Source: Aquimarina sp. MMG016
Lineage (GTDB): Bacteria > Bacteroidota > Bacteroidia > Flavobacteriales > Flavobacteriaceae
Length of the DNA stretch: 64,000 bases
Reading direction: 5' to 3'
Assembly: GCF_018100805.1 (NCBI RefSeq)
Contig: NZ_JAGJEA010000003.1
Coordinates: forward strand, 434,001 to 498,000
The position numbers were made by a program, and so were the translations under genes. The stretch's first letter is position 1; each line of letters begins with the position of its first letter. Below the pieces are notes generated by a model. That model was given only the letters and a program-made list of their open reading frames with translations, had not been told where the DNA came from and did no database searches. Shown here one piece after another: positions 1 to 8,884 of this stretch.

Positions 1-1292
1 GGAATTTTCTTGGTGACTCTGAAGATGAAAACCTAGAGTTTGTAAGAATAATTAAGAAATTAAAACAAAAATACACAGGTAAAAACTTAGCTTCTGTTTC
101 AGAAAACGACAAAGAAGAATATCAAAAATATATTCAGGCTAAAGCCGAGTTCGAAGAAAAATACCAGGAAGCTATCGGAAACAAAACTCAGTATGAGCAG
201 ATTTTACAACAAATCAAAATTTCTCATAAAACGGTTTCCGAAGTTATAGGGAAAGAAGATTATTCTCAGCAAGAGCTGCTAAAAGCTAAGGCAGAAACTC
301 AAGAAATGCAGCAACATGTGGCTTTTCTTTCTCAAATGTTTGGATTTATGGATGAAGGTGAAAAAATTCCTGATTTCATGAAAAATCTTAAAGAAGGGGT
401 TGATCATTTTACTAATCAACTAAATTATAACCTCAACCCTGAGTTTGATGGAAGAACTGTTGTTGGAGATAACGTAGATGATATTAAGGACACCAATTAT
501 GGTAACAACAAAGTGATGGGGCCTGACCCTAAAAAAGAAGGTATCAAGCACGGAACTCATGTTGCTGGTATCATTGCTGCAGAAAGAAACAATGGAAAAG
601 GAATGAATGGTGTTGCAAAGAATGTAAAAATTATGTCTATCCGAGCTGTTCCTGATGGTGATGAATATGATAAAGATATCGCCTTAGCGATTCGCTATGC
701 AGTAGATAACGGAGCTAAAGTCATCAATACCAGTTTCGGAAAATATTATTCTACTCATCCAGAATGGGTTTGGGATGCAATTAAGTATGCGGCCAAAAAA
801 GATGTCTTAATTGTTAATGCTGCTGGTAATGAAGGTACCAACTTAGATCAAAAACCTGTATACCCTAATGATCAAACAAATAATACCTCTGAAATAGCAA
901 ATAATTTTATTACTATTGGAGCTTTAAATTATTCATATGGTTCGGAGTTGATAGCAGATTTTTCTAATTATGGAAAAAGTAATGTAGATGCCTTTGCTCC
1001 AGGGGTTAAAATTTGGTCTACAACGCCTAACAACTCTTATGAATATCTTCAAGGAACCTCTATGGCTGCTCCTGCAGTTTCAGGCGTTGCTGCAATGATC
1101 CGTTCTTATTATCCTGGTTTAAAAGCCTCACAAGTAAAACAAATACTAATGGATAGTGGTTTAAGCACCAAAGCAACTGTAGTTATAGCAGGAAAACCTA
1201 CCGATACCGGAAAGTTTTCTGAGCTATCCAAATCCGGTAAAATGGTTAACTTGTATAACGCACTTATCCTTGCGGATAAAATGTCTAAATAA
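1..1292 (+). CDS. S8 (subtilisin-like) serine peptidase, 5' end outside window
   Basis: The frame is open from base 3, so this gene starts before the window and only its last ~430 residues are visible. Three catalytic-centre elements of the subtilase family can be seen: the His box GTHVAG (His codon 558-560), the oxyanion-hole Asn in AAGNEG (about 818-835), and the Ser box GTSMAAP (Ser codon 1059-1061). The catalytic Asp must lie upstream of the window. About 180 Lys/Glu-rich residues precede the His box, which suggests a long insertion between Asp and His, as seen in some Bacteroidota subtilases. No T9SS tail is visible; the protein ends soon after the peptidase domain. The next gene starts 12 bp downstream and encodes another exported peptidase, so the two may be co-transcribed. 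An internal ATG at 306 should not be taken as the start. Confidence 0.93.
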   Translation, partial: NFLGDSEDENLEFVRIIKKLKQKYTGKNLASVSENDKEEYQKYIQAKAEFEEKYQEAIGNKTQYEQILQQIKISHKTVSEVIGKEDYSQQELLKAKAETQEMQQHVAFLSQMFGFMDEGEKIPDFMKNLKEGVDHFTNQLNYNLNPEFDGRTVVGDNVDDIKDTNYGNNKVMGPDPKKEGIKHGTHVAGIIAAERNNGKGMNGVAKNVKIMSIRAVPDGDEYDKDIALAIRYAVDNGAKVINTSFGKYYSTHPEWVWDAIKYAAKKDVLIVNAAGNEGTNLDQKPVYPNDQTNNTSEIANNFITIGALNYSYGSELIADFSNYGKSNVDAFAPGVKIWSTTPNNSYEYLQGTSMAAPAVSGVAAMIRSYYPGLKASQVKQILMDSGLSTKATVVIAGKPTDTGKFSELSKSGKMVNLYNALILADKMSK

Positions 1293-1303
1293 TAAAAATT
1301 CTT

Positions 1304-3133
1304 ATGTCTAAAATCATTTCTTTAAGTTTCTTTTTTGCAGTTTTCAGCATAACTGCTCAAAACAACACTTCATATTGGCAGCAACACGTTGATTATACTA
1401 TGAACATCGATATGAATGTGCAAAACTTCAAATACGAAGGAACACAAGAGCTTGTATATACCAATAACTCTCCAGATACTTTGAACCAAGTATTTTATCA
1501 TTTATATTTCAATGCTTTTCAACCAGGGAGCGAGATGGATACCAGGTCACTTAATCTTCCTGACCCTGATGCTAGAGTAATGGATCGTATTAGCAAACTT
1601 ACTCCGGACGAGATAGGGTATTTAAAAGTTTCTTCTTTAACTCAAAACGGTACACAATTAAAACATGAAACCGCTGGAACAGTGCTAGAGGTTCAGCTAG
1701 AAAAACCTATTCTTCCAGGAGAGAAGGCTACTTTCTCTATGAAATTTAATGGTCAAGTACCTAAGCAAATTCGTCGTTCTGGAAGAAATAATAGCGAAGG
1801 TGTAGCTTTATCAATGACTCAGTGGTATCCAAAAATGGCAGAATATGACTTTGAGGGTTGGCACGCACATCCATATATCGCTCGAGAGTTTCATGGGGTA
1901 TGGGGAAATTATGATGTTACCATCAATATTGACAAAAATTATGTTTTAGGTGGTTCTGGATATTTACAGAACCCTCAAGAAATAGGGCACGGATATGAAG
2001 ATGCTGGAACCAAAGTAAAAACTAAAGGCAAAAAACTTTCTTGGCACTTTAAAGCCCCTAATGTACATGACTTTACTTGGGCAGCTGATCCAGAATATAT
2101 TCATGATATGGTTAAAATACCTGATGGACCAACGCTTCATTTTTTATATAAAGATAACGCTAAGATTAAAGAAAATTGGAAAAACCTTCAGCCTAAGTCT
2201 GTAGAGTTAATGAAGTATTTTAGCTCTAGAATTGGTAAATATCCATATGATCAATACTCTATTATACAAGGTGGTGATGGAGGAATGGAATATGCCATGT
2301 GTACATTGATTACTGGCGAAAGAAATTTTGGTAGTCTAGTAGGTGTAACAGCTCACGAAATGGCTCATGCTTGGTTTCAGCATATTTTAGCCACCAATGA
2401 GTCTAAACACGAATGGATGGATGAAGGGTTTACATCTTATATTTCTACATTAGCTATGAATGATGTAATGAAACAAGATAATCAGAACCCAATGGTAGGA
2501 ATGTATCAAGGATACTTTCAGTTGGCAACTTCTGGTATAGAACAACCACAAACAACCCAGGCAGACCGTTATACTCATAATGCGGCTTACGGAGCTTCGG
2601 CGTATGCCAAAGGAGCTGTGTTTATGTCACAACTTGGGTATGTAATTGGAGATGAAAATTTGGCAAAAACAATCAAAAGGTATTATAATGACTGGAAATT
2701 TAAACATCCAACACCTAACGATTTTAAAAGAGTAGCTGAAAAAGTTTCAGGACTTCAATTAGATTGGTATTTAACAGATTGGACTCAAACTACAAATACT
2801 GTGGATTATGGTGTCAAAGATGTTGTAGAAAACGGCAAGAAAACCTCTGTTACTTTAGAAAGAATTGGACTAATGCCAATGCCTATTGATCTTTATGTAG
2901 AATATGCCGATGGTTCTAAAGAATTGTTCTATATCCCGATCAGAATTATGAGAGGTGAAAAACCACATTCTGACGCTTCTTTAAAAAGAAAAGTGCTTTC
3001 AGATTGGCCTTGGACAAATCCAACATATACTTTGGATATTCCTAAACCAAAAGCAGAAATAAAATCTATTAAGATTGATATCACTCAACAAATGGCTGAT
3101 GTAAATGCTGAAAATAATTCTTATAATCAATAA
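1304..3133 (+). CDS. M1 family zinc metallopeptidase (exported aminopeptidase-like)
   Basis: This 609-residue protein begins with a signal peptide (hydrophobic run ending ITAQ at residue 19). The gluzincin zinc site is intact: HEMAH at residues 351-355, followed after 18 residues by Glu374 in MDEGFTSY, which is the M1 HExxH-x18-E spacing. A GGMEYAM segment just upstream corresponds to the GxMEN exopeptidase loop, with Tyr in place of Asn. The N-terminal ~200 residues resemble the beta-sandwich of M1 enzymes. It is expected to release N-terminal residues from peptides in the periplasm or outside the cell. It follows the subtilase by 12 bp, probably as one unit. There is no T9SS sorting tail, so a periplasmic location is likely. 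Confidence 0.93.
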   Translation: MSKIISLSFFFAVFSITAQNNTSYWQQHVDYTMNIDMNVQNFKYEGTQELVYTNNSPDTLNQVFYHLYFNAFQPGSEMDTRSLNLPDPDARVMDRISKLTPDEIGYLKVSSLTQNGTQLKHETAGTVLEVQLEKPILPGEKATFSMKFNGQVPKQIRRSGRNNSEGVALSMTQWYPKMAEYDFEGWHAHPYIAREFHGVWGNYDVTINIDKNYVLGGSGYLQNPQEIGHGYEDAGTKVKTKGKKLSWHFKAPNVHDFTWAADPEYIHDMVKIPDGPTLHFLYKDNAKIKENWKNLQPKSVELMKYFSSRIGKYPYDQYSIIQGGDGGMEYAMCTLITGERNFGSLVGVTAHEMAHAWFQHILATNESKHEWMDEGFTSYISTLAMNDVMKQDNQNPMVGMYQGYFQLATSGIEQPQTTQADRYTHNAAYGASAYAKGAVFMSQLGYVIGDENLAKTIKRYYNDWKFKHPTPNDFKRVAEKVSGLQLDWYLTDWTQTTNTVDYGVKDVVENGKKTSVTLERIGLMPMPIDLYVEYADGSKELFYIPIRIMRGEKPHSDASLKRKVLSDWPWTNPTYTLDIPKPKAEIKSIKIDITQQMADVNAENNSYNQ

Positions 3134-3146
3134 AAGGTATTAAACC

Positions 3147-3350
3147 TCAGGGCAAGCCCTGAACCCGATAAAAGGAATCGACCCAAGGGTCGTGGTATTG
3201 AATCAAGATCCCGCTGAAAAAGCGGGATTAGCCTGCCTGCCATTCACAAGGTAGGCAGGTTCAACTTACAATTTTGAGCACTCTACCAGAGGCAGATTCT
3301 CAAAACCGAGTTTCACTAATAAAACAACCTGTAAAGAAGGTTTGAGTGAA
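3147..3350. repeat. Chain of five to six intergenic hairpins (REP-like element)
   Basis: The gap 3134-3492 has no gene. It carries consecutive inverted repeats: TCAGGGC-AA-GCCCTGA (3147-3162), CGACCC-AA-GGGTCG (3179-3192), ATCCCGCT-n5-AGCGGGAT (3208-3228), a 10-bp stem with one G-T pair (3232-3259), TTTTGAG/CTCAAAA (3272-3305, enclosing CTCT/AGAG), and TTCACT/AGTGAA (3312-3350, enclosing AACCT/AGGTT). It is locally GC-rich in an AT-rich surrounding. It may be a REP-type dispersed element, a set of transcription terminators, or an RNA structure. Degenerate relatives occur near 15890 and 63622. Confidence 0.75.
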
Positions 3351-3450
3351 TAAATCTTTATGATTTTTAAAATAATTACAGAAAATTCATTTCTACCCTA
3401 TAAAAATTGTGTTTTTTTAAAGTTTTATTAACAAGATCATAAATATTATT

Positions 3451-3458
3451 TATTTTTG
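3451..3458 (+). promoter_or_regulatory. Candidate -7 promoter element of the BNR protein gene
   Basis: TATTTTTG fits the Bacteroidota -7 consensus TAnnTTTG and lies 34 bp before the ATG at 3493. No clear -33 TTTG was found at the usual spacing, so only the -7 element supports it. Confidence 0.4.
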
Positions 3459-3492
3459 TAAACAAAATTGTTATATCATTAAATATTTCTAT

Positions 3493-6240
3493 ATGAAAAA
3501 GGTAAAATTACTTATTTCCTTTTCTGTCATTCTATTGTTTTTGTTTTTTTCCGCTGCTTATTTTGTAGAAAAAGGAGACAATACTGTTCAGGCTAAAAAA
3601 GAGCTTATTCCTTTAAAAAAGAAAGGGAAAAAGAAGGAAAAGACGATGGAGCAACGTCGCAGATTTGCAGAAGAGCGAATCAAACATGAAGAAAAATTTC
3701 AGATCAATTCTAAAACAGGAAAAATTCCTTTAGATCAGAAAATACTGGAAATAGGTGTTTCTAAAAATATAATGCAGAAAACTATTACTTCAAAAAACTT
3801 AGGTAAATTCTCTACTGCAAATTACATTTCCAGGGGGCCTTCTAATTTAGGAGGTAGAACAAGATCCTTAGTTATTGATCGATCTGATGCTTCAAGTAAT
3901 ACTATCATAGCTGGTGGTGTAAGTAGTGGTGTTTTTAGAACCACTAATGGTGGTACAAGTTGGACTAAAGTATCTCCTAATAACCAAATTCATAATGCTA
4001 CTACAATAGTTCAGGATCCAAGGTCTGGGTCTGAGAATGTTTGGTATTATGGAACTGGAGAGTTCGCTGGAAATAGTGCAAGTGGTATCAATGGTGGCGG
4101 AGCTTCTATATTCCTGGGACAAGGTATTTGGCAATCCACAGATGGAGGTCAAAACTGGGCTCAAATCCCTTCAACATCTTCAGCTCAGGAAGCTGATGAC
4201 TCTCCTTTTGATATCATCCATAAAATAGTAGTTCATCCACTTACTGGTGATTTATATGCAGCAACTCGTGGTGCAATTCGTAAATTTGATGGTGCTGCAT
4301 GGACTGTAGAATTAAATGCTAATGGAAATTTTTTTACAGATGTTGTCGTCACTTCTACGGGTACCGTTTATGCTAGTATTGCAGGTAATAGTGGTGGTGC
4401 AAATGAAGGAGTTTGGCAATTACCGAATGGTGGAAATTGGTCAAGAATTGCGGGCAATGGAACACCTTCTGGATGGGCTTCCTCTGGAAGAGTTGTTTTA
4501 GGGATTGCCCCTTCTAATGAAAACATTGTATATGCTCTTTATCTTTCTGCTAGCACAATTCCTGCCGGTTTATTTCAGTTTAATGACAGTTCTAATGTTT
4601 GGACCAACTACACTTCTAAAATGCCGGATGAACCTGGAGGAGATAGTCCAGGAAATGATCCTATTTCATTACAAGGTGGTTATGATGCTGTAGTAAGTGT
4701 AAAACCAGATAATGAAAATTTTGTGATAATCGGAGGAACTAATGCTTATAAAATTGCTAATATTACTACGGATCCTACATTTACCAGAATTGGAGGGTAC
4801 AGAGATAATACTGGTTACTCTTTGTATAACTTAGGTGGAGGTGACACACACCATCCCGATATCCACGCTCTTGTTTTTGATCCTAATAATGCCAATATTT
4901 TATTTTCCGGTACTGATGGTGGAATACATAGGTCTGACAATATAACCGCAACCACAGTAGCATGGAATAATTTAAACAATAACTACCAAACATATCAATA
5001 TTACCACGTTGCTACAGATCCTAACGCAAGTTCTAATATTGTTATTGGTGGAGCACAAGATAATGGAACCACAGCGGGTGGGTTTAATAGTAGCCCCAAT
5101 CTGACAACTATGTCTTCTGTGGCAGGTGGAGATGGTGTTGCCGTGGCGGTTTCCAGAGATAATGATTGTGTTCCTTTCTTTTTAGGCTTTCAAAATGGTG
5201 ACATTTTTAGAGATTGTCCTGTTGAATTTACAGATATAACGCCTACAGGATCTAATAGTCAATTTGTTACTTATTTTTATTTAGATCCTAGCAATAATAA
5301 TGCATTGTATTATGCGGGTAGAACAAACATGTACAGAAATACACAATCTAGTGCTGCCACTACGGATAATTGGACTGATATGGGATCAATCGAAACTGCT
5401 TCATCTAGTGGTACTACTAATGAATGGATATCACAATATGCTGCGAACTGGGGAACATATAATGCAGCTTCCAGTTACCTAATGATTGGTGGAGATTCTG
5501 GTAGTTTATTAAGGCTAGATAATCCTCAAAATGCTGCAAACATAGCTGCTGCTGTTGACATCACCCCTCCGGGTGTAGGTAGAAATTATCCTAATGTAGT
5601 AAGTGGTATTGCTATTCATCCTTCGAATCCTGATATTGCTTTGGTTACTTATTCTAACTATAGTATTGTTAATATATTTTTAACCACCAACGCTACTGCT
5701 GCTAATCCTACATGGACAATTGTAGAAAGAAATCTAGCTCCTTTCTCTATTCGATCAGCAGCTATTACTGAAATAGATAATCAAGCTACTTATTTTGTGG
5801 GTACAGCAAGAGGGTTGTATTCTAGTACTGACCCCACTACTTCAGACTGGGTGATTGAATCTCCTGATCAAATTGGTTTTGCCTTGGTAAGCTCATTAGC
5901 ATATAAACCCTCTGCCGATAAGCTTTTAATAGGTACACACGGAAATGGAATGTTTGAAGCACAAATTACACCACTTTCTGTAGAAGAGTTTGAAACTAAT
6001 GATACTCCATTTGTTGCATACCCTATTCCTGCTAACGATGTAATCAACATTGATATAGAAGATACATTTGTACCTGGAGACCTTGATTATTCTATTATAG
6101 ATATTAGCGGTAAAATCATTAAAAGTGGTGAACTAAACTCTGAAAAACAAATTGGAGTTCAGGAATTAACCAATGGTATTTATGTACTACAATTAAACTC
6201 TAGTAATAAATCTAAAGCTATTACTTTCGTTAAAAAGTAA
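3493..6240 (+). CDS. Secreted BNR/Asp-box (sortilin-like beta-propeller) protein with T9SS type A sorting domain
   Basis: This 915-residue protein starts with a signal anchor/peptide (hydrophobic residues ~5-25) and a Lys/Glu-rich stretch. Asp-box motifs of the form S/T-x-D/N-G-G-x-x-W recur, for example TTNGGTSW near residue 150 and STDGGQNW near 216, which points to a sortilin/VPS10-like beta-propeller over residues ~110-820. The last ~80 residues (from AYPIPANDVINIDI to AITFVKK) have the features of a T9SS type A C-terminal sorting domain: a YPxPA-like start, a central DxxGK turn and a final lysine-rich strand. The protein is therefore expected to be secreted through the outer membrane and attached to the surface or released. 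The ligand or substrate cannot be read from sequence; a glycosidase activity is not shown. It has its own likely promoter at 3451 and a terminator at 6261. Confidence 0.9.
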   Translation: MKKVKLLISFSVILLFLFFSAAYFVEKGDNTVQAKKELIPLKKKGKKKEKTMEQRRRFAEERIKHEEKFQINSKTGKIPLDQKILEIGVSKNIMQKTITSKNLGKFSTANYISRGPSNLGGRTRSLVIDRSDASSNTIIAGGVSSGVFRTTNGGTSWTKVSPNNQIHNATTIVQDPRSGSENVWYYGTGEFAGNSASGINGGGASIFLGQGIWQSTDGGQNWAQIPSTSSAQEADDSPFDIIHKIVVHPLTGDLYAATRGAIRKFDGAAWTVELNANGNFFTDVVVTSTGTVYASIAGNSGGANEGVWQLPNGGNWSRIAGNGTPSGWASSGRVVLGIAPSNENIVYALYLSASTIPAGLFQFNDSSNVWTNYTSKMPDEPGGDSPGNDPISLQGGYDAVVSVKPDNENFVIIGGTNAYKIANITTDPTFTRIGGYRDNTGYSLYNLGGGDTHHPDIHALVFDPNNANILFSGTDGGIHRSDNITATTVAWNNLNNNYQTYQYYHVATDPNASSNIVIGGAQDNGTTAGGFNSSPNLTTMSSVAGGDGVAVAVSRDNDCVPFFLGFQNGDIFRDCPVEFTDITPTGSNSQFVTYFYLDPSNNNALYYAGRTNMYRNTQSSAATTDNWTDMGSIETASSSGTTNEWISQYAANWGTYNAASSYLMIGGDSGSLLRLDNPQNAANIAAAVDITPPGVGRNYPNVVSGIAIHPSNPDIALVTYSNYSIVNIFLTTNATAANPTWTIVERNLAPFSIRSAAITEIDNQATYFVGTARGLYSSTDPTTSDWVIESPDQIGFALVSSLAYKPSADKLLIGTHGNGMFEAQITPLSVEEFETNDTPFVAYPIPANDVINIDIEDTFVPGDLDYSIIDISGKIIKSGELNSEKQIGVQELTNGIYVLQLNSSNKSKAITFVKK

Positions 6241-6260
6241 TATATTTTAAATATATTTTG

Positions 6261-6302
6261 AAATTCCAGGTTTGAAGCTTTCAGGCCTGGAATTTTTGTT
6301 TT
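6261..6302 (+). terminator. Rho-independent terminator after the BNR protein gene
   Basis: A perfect 10-bp stem (6261-6270 with 6286-6295, AAATTCCAGG/CCTGGAATTT) runs into a T-rich tract ending TTTTTGTTTTG, 20 bp after the stop codon. Confidence 0.85.
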
Positions 6303-6345
6303 GAAAAAGTAATCTCATTTAAATCTTATCCTTACTTTTAGCCCA

Positions 6346-6732
6346 ATGATCAAAGAAACTTTAGGTAAAAAAGAAAGACTTAAAAGTAAAAAGGAAATAG
6401 AGTTATTATTCTCTGAAGGGAAATCTATTGCTCAATTTCCAATACGTTTAATTTACAGAAAGGCTGAATTAGATGACGATGTTAGCGTCAAGACCGCGGT
6501 ATCGGTTAGTAAACGTAATTTTAAAAAAGCAGTAGATCGTAACCGTATAAAACGTTTATTGCGCGAAGGTTATAGAAAAAATAAGTATATTGTAACCAGT
6601 AACACTACTCATCAGTTCACTTTTATGTTTTTGTACACAGGAAAAAAGCTTCCTGAGTATGATTTGATAGCGTCTAAAATAAAAGGAATATTACAAAAGT
6701 TTAAAAAACTTGAACTTAATTCAGATCAATAA
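6346..6732 (+). CDS. rnpA: Ribonuclease P protein component
   Basis: This 128-residue basic protein has the RnpA signature: a KKERLKSKKEIELLF-like N-terminal helix and strand, SVSKRNFKKAVDRNRIKR (the RNR motif at about residues 55-75) and LLREGYR. It binds the RNase P RNA and helps remove 5' leaders from pre-tRNAs. Its length matches the family (110-130 residues). The S41 protease gene follows 34 bp later on the same strand and may share its transcript. In many bacteria rnpA neighbours rpmH near oriC; rpmH is not seen here. Confidence 0.95.
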   Translation: MIKETLGKKERLKSKKEIELLFSEGKSIAQFPIRLIYRKAELDDDVSVKTAVSVSKRNFKKAVDRNRIKRLLREGYRKNKYIVTSNTTHQFTFMFLYTGKKLPEYDLIASKIKGILQKFKKLELNSDQ

Positions 6733-6766
6733 CTGAGTGAATGTTTTATTTAAAAAATACAATCTA

Positions 6767-8389
6767 ATGAAAAAGAGAATCCTCTACCCTGTTATTGCTG
6801 TTGTGATATTGTTGTCAACAGTGAGTTTTAAATCAGATTTTTTTGAAATTGCTAAGCAGATTGAGATTTTTACTACAATGTTCAAGGAACTGAACATGAA
6901 TTATGTAGATGAGACCAATCCCGCAGAACTTATGGATACGGCTATCAAAGCAATGCTTGATGATCTGGATCCATATACCAAATATTGGAATGAACAAGAT
7001 GTCGAAGCCTCAAAAATTCGTAATTCTGGAGAATATACCGGTATTGGTGCATCAGTAAAGACAATAAAAGATAAAATCATCATCGTAGAACCTTATAAAG
7101 ATTATCCGGCCGATAAAGCCGGTCTTAAGGCCGGAGACGAGATTATTCAGATAGGAGACGTTAAGGTGGCTGATTTCGAAGAAGACGCAGGAGAGCTTCT
7201 TAAAGGAGCAAGTGATACCAAAGTAAATATCACCTATAAAAGACAAGGAGAAACCAAAACGACAGTACTTACTCGTAAGGAGATTGAAGTAAAAGCTGTG
7301 CCGTTTTATACTTTGCTAGACGATAATAGTGGATATATTGTACTCTCAAAGTTTAACAACAAAGCTTCTTCTGAAACTATAGAGGCTCTAGAAGATCTTA
7401 AGGCTAAAGGTGCTGACAAGGTTATTCTTGATTTAAGAAGTAACCCCGGAGGTTTATTAAGTGAAGCAATCAATGTTACCAATATTTTTGTTCCTAAAGG
7501 AGAGTTGATCACAACTACTAAGTCTATTGTTAAAAAATATAATAAAGAGTATCGTACAAAAAAATCCCCTGTCGATACAGAAATTCCATTAGTTGTTTTA
7601 GTAAACGGAAGAAGTGCTTCTGCTAGTGAAATTGTAGCGGGAAGCATTCAGGATTTAGATCGTGGTGTGGTGATAGGTGCCAGAAGCTTTGGGAAAGGAT
7701 TAGTACAAAGACCTAAAAAACTTACTTATGGTACTCAGCTAAAAATCACAATCTCCAGATATTATACTCCAAGCGGAAGATGTATCCAGGCTTTAGATTA
7801 CTGGAACCGTGACAAAAACAATAATGCAGTACGAATCAATGAGGAAGATTTTAAGGCTTTTAAAACTAAAAATGGGCGTACTGTATATGATGGTGGAGGA
7901 ATTCAACCAGATATTGAGCTAGAGACCTCTAAGTACAGTAAAATTACCACTGCTTTATTAAGATCTGATGCTATATTTAATTATGGAACTAAATATTATT
8001 ATTCTCATCAATTAAAGGACCCTAAGGATTTTAAATTTACTGATAGTGACTATGTAGATTTCAAAAAATTTATAAAACAGACAGGTTTTAATTTTGAGAC
8101 AGAAACTGAAAAAGCTTTAGAAAAAGCAATTGAAACTGCTAGTAAAGAAAATCTTGATCAAGATATAGCCAATAATTATAATGCGTTATTGGCGACTATA
8201 AAAACATCTAAAGAAAAGGCTCTTGATGCTCATAAAGCAGAAATCGTAACATTACTTACTGATGAAATCATAAAGCGTTATTTCTATAGAGAAGGTTTAT
8301 ACAATTACTATGTGGAACATAATCCTGAAGTTGCTAAAAGCAAGGAAATTTTAGGAGCTAAAAACAAGTATGAAAAGATTTTGAAGTAA
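6767..8389 (+). CDS. S41 family C-terminal processing peptidase (CtpA/Prc type)
   Basis: I place the start at ATG 6767 (540 residues) because it gives a clean signal peptide or anchor (MKKRILYPVIAVVILLSTVS); a GTG 10 codons upstream at 6737 would precede it with polar residues. A PDZ domain spans residues ~85-170 (YTGIGASV ... KAGLKAGDEIIQIGDV). The protease core carries the Ser-Lys-Gln centre of the family: RSASASEIVAG, then SFGKGLVQ with the Lys 25 residues after the middle Ser of SASAS and the Gln four residues further on. These are periplasmic tail-recognising proteases that process or degrade envelope proteins. A ~150-residue helical C-terminal extension is present, as in many Bacteroidota homologues. 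The gene ends at a bidirectional terminator (8411-8434). Confidence 0.93.
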   Translation: MKKRILYPVIAVVILLSTVSFKSDFFEIAKQIEIFTTMFKELNMNYVDETNPAELMDTAIKAMLDDLDPYTKYWNEQDVEASKIRNSGEYTGIGASVKTIKDKIIIVEPYKDYPADKAGLKAGDEIIQIGDVKVADFEEDAGELLKGASDTKVNITYKRQGETKTTVLTRKEIEVKAVPFYTLLDDNSGYIVLSKFNNKASSETIEALEDLKAKGADKVILDLRSNPGGLLSEAINVTNIFVPKGELITTTKSIVKKYNKEYRTKKSPVDTEIPLVVLVNGRSASASEIVAGSIQDLDRGVVIGARSFGKGLVQRPKKLTYGTQLKITISRYYTPSGRCIQALDYWNRDKNNNAVRINEEDFKAFKTKNGRTVYDGGGIQPDIELETSKYSKITTALLRSDAIFNYGTKYYYSHQLKDPKDFKFTDSDYVDFKKFIKQTGFNFETETEKALEKAIETASKENLDQDIANNYNALLATIKTSKEKALDAHKAEIVTLLTDEIIKRYFYREGLYNYYVEHNPEVAKSKEILGAKNKYEKILK

Positions 8390-8410
8390 TAAACAAAGTT
8401 GTTCTATATT

Positions 8411-8438
8411 AAAACCTGCTATATAGCAGGTTTTTTTA
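8411..8438. terminator. Bidirectional terminator between the S41 protease and GNAT genes
   Basis: A perfect 10-bp stem with a 4-nt loop (AAAACCTGCT-ATAT-AGCAGGTTTT, 8411-8434) is flanked by A/T tracts, so it can end transcription from both convergent genes. Confidence 0.9.
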
Positions 8439-8882
8439 TTTTCTAATCATTGCGATATGAGGAATTCCATCCTCCAGATACTCCTCTCCTACTTGAGTAA
8501 AACCATGTTTTTCATAGAATTTCTTTAGGTAGGTTTGTGCAGAAATTTTGATTTTAACTGTATTGAAGTGTTTTTGAATAGCGTCTATACTTTCCTTAAT
8601 TAATACATGACCATAACCATACTTGCGTTCACTTTCTGATACAACTACTCGTCCAATGCTTGCGTTTTCAAAATAATCACCAGCTTTAAAAATTCGTGTA
8701 TAAGCGATAACCTCATTATTTTTTGTGCCAATCACATGTAAGGCATTTTGGTCTTTATTATCAACATCTTGATATACACAGTCTTGTTCCACTACAAACA
8801 CTTCTGCGCGTAAGCGCAAAATTTTATAGAGCTCTATAGTATCTATTTCGCTAAAGCGTTTTACTTTAAATTGCAATGCCAT
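8436..8882 (-). CDS. GNAT family N-acetyltransferase, ElaA-like
   Basis: This 148-residue protein matches the ElaA subfamily of GNAT enzymes: an N-terminal LYKILRLRAEVFVVEQ-type segment, a YQDVDNKD segment and LHVIG, then the acetyl-CoA-binding region IGRVVVSESERKYGYGHVL (V-x-x-x-x-R-x-x-G-x-G/A). The acceptor substrate is not known for most of the family. It lies 2 bp from the CDF transporter gene on the same strand, so rpiB, the transporter and this gene probably form one minus-strand operon. Confidence 0.88.
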   Translation of the reverse strand: MALQFKVKRFSEIDTIELYKILRLRAEVFVVEQDCVYQDVDNKDQNALHVIGTKNNEVIAYTRIFKAGDYFENASIGRVVVSESERKYGYGHVLIKESIDAIQKHFNTVKIKISAQTYLKKFYEKHGFTQVGEEYLEDGIPHIAMIRK

Positions 8883-8884
8883 AT

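Noticed and set aside
306..308. ATG as start of the subtilase
   Set aside because: The frame is open to the window edge and the catalytic Asp is still missing at this point, so the true start is upstream.
4037..5482. Alternative-frame plus-strand ORFs inside the BNR protein gene
   Set aside because: They are out-of-frame shadows of the intact 915-codon gene and lack any domain plan.
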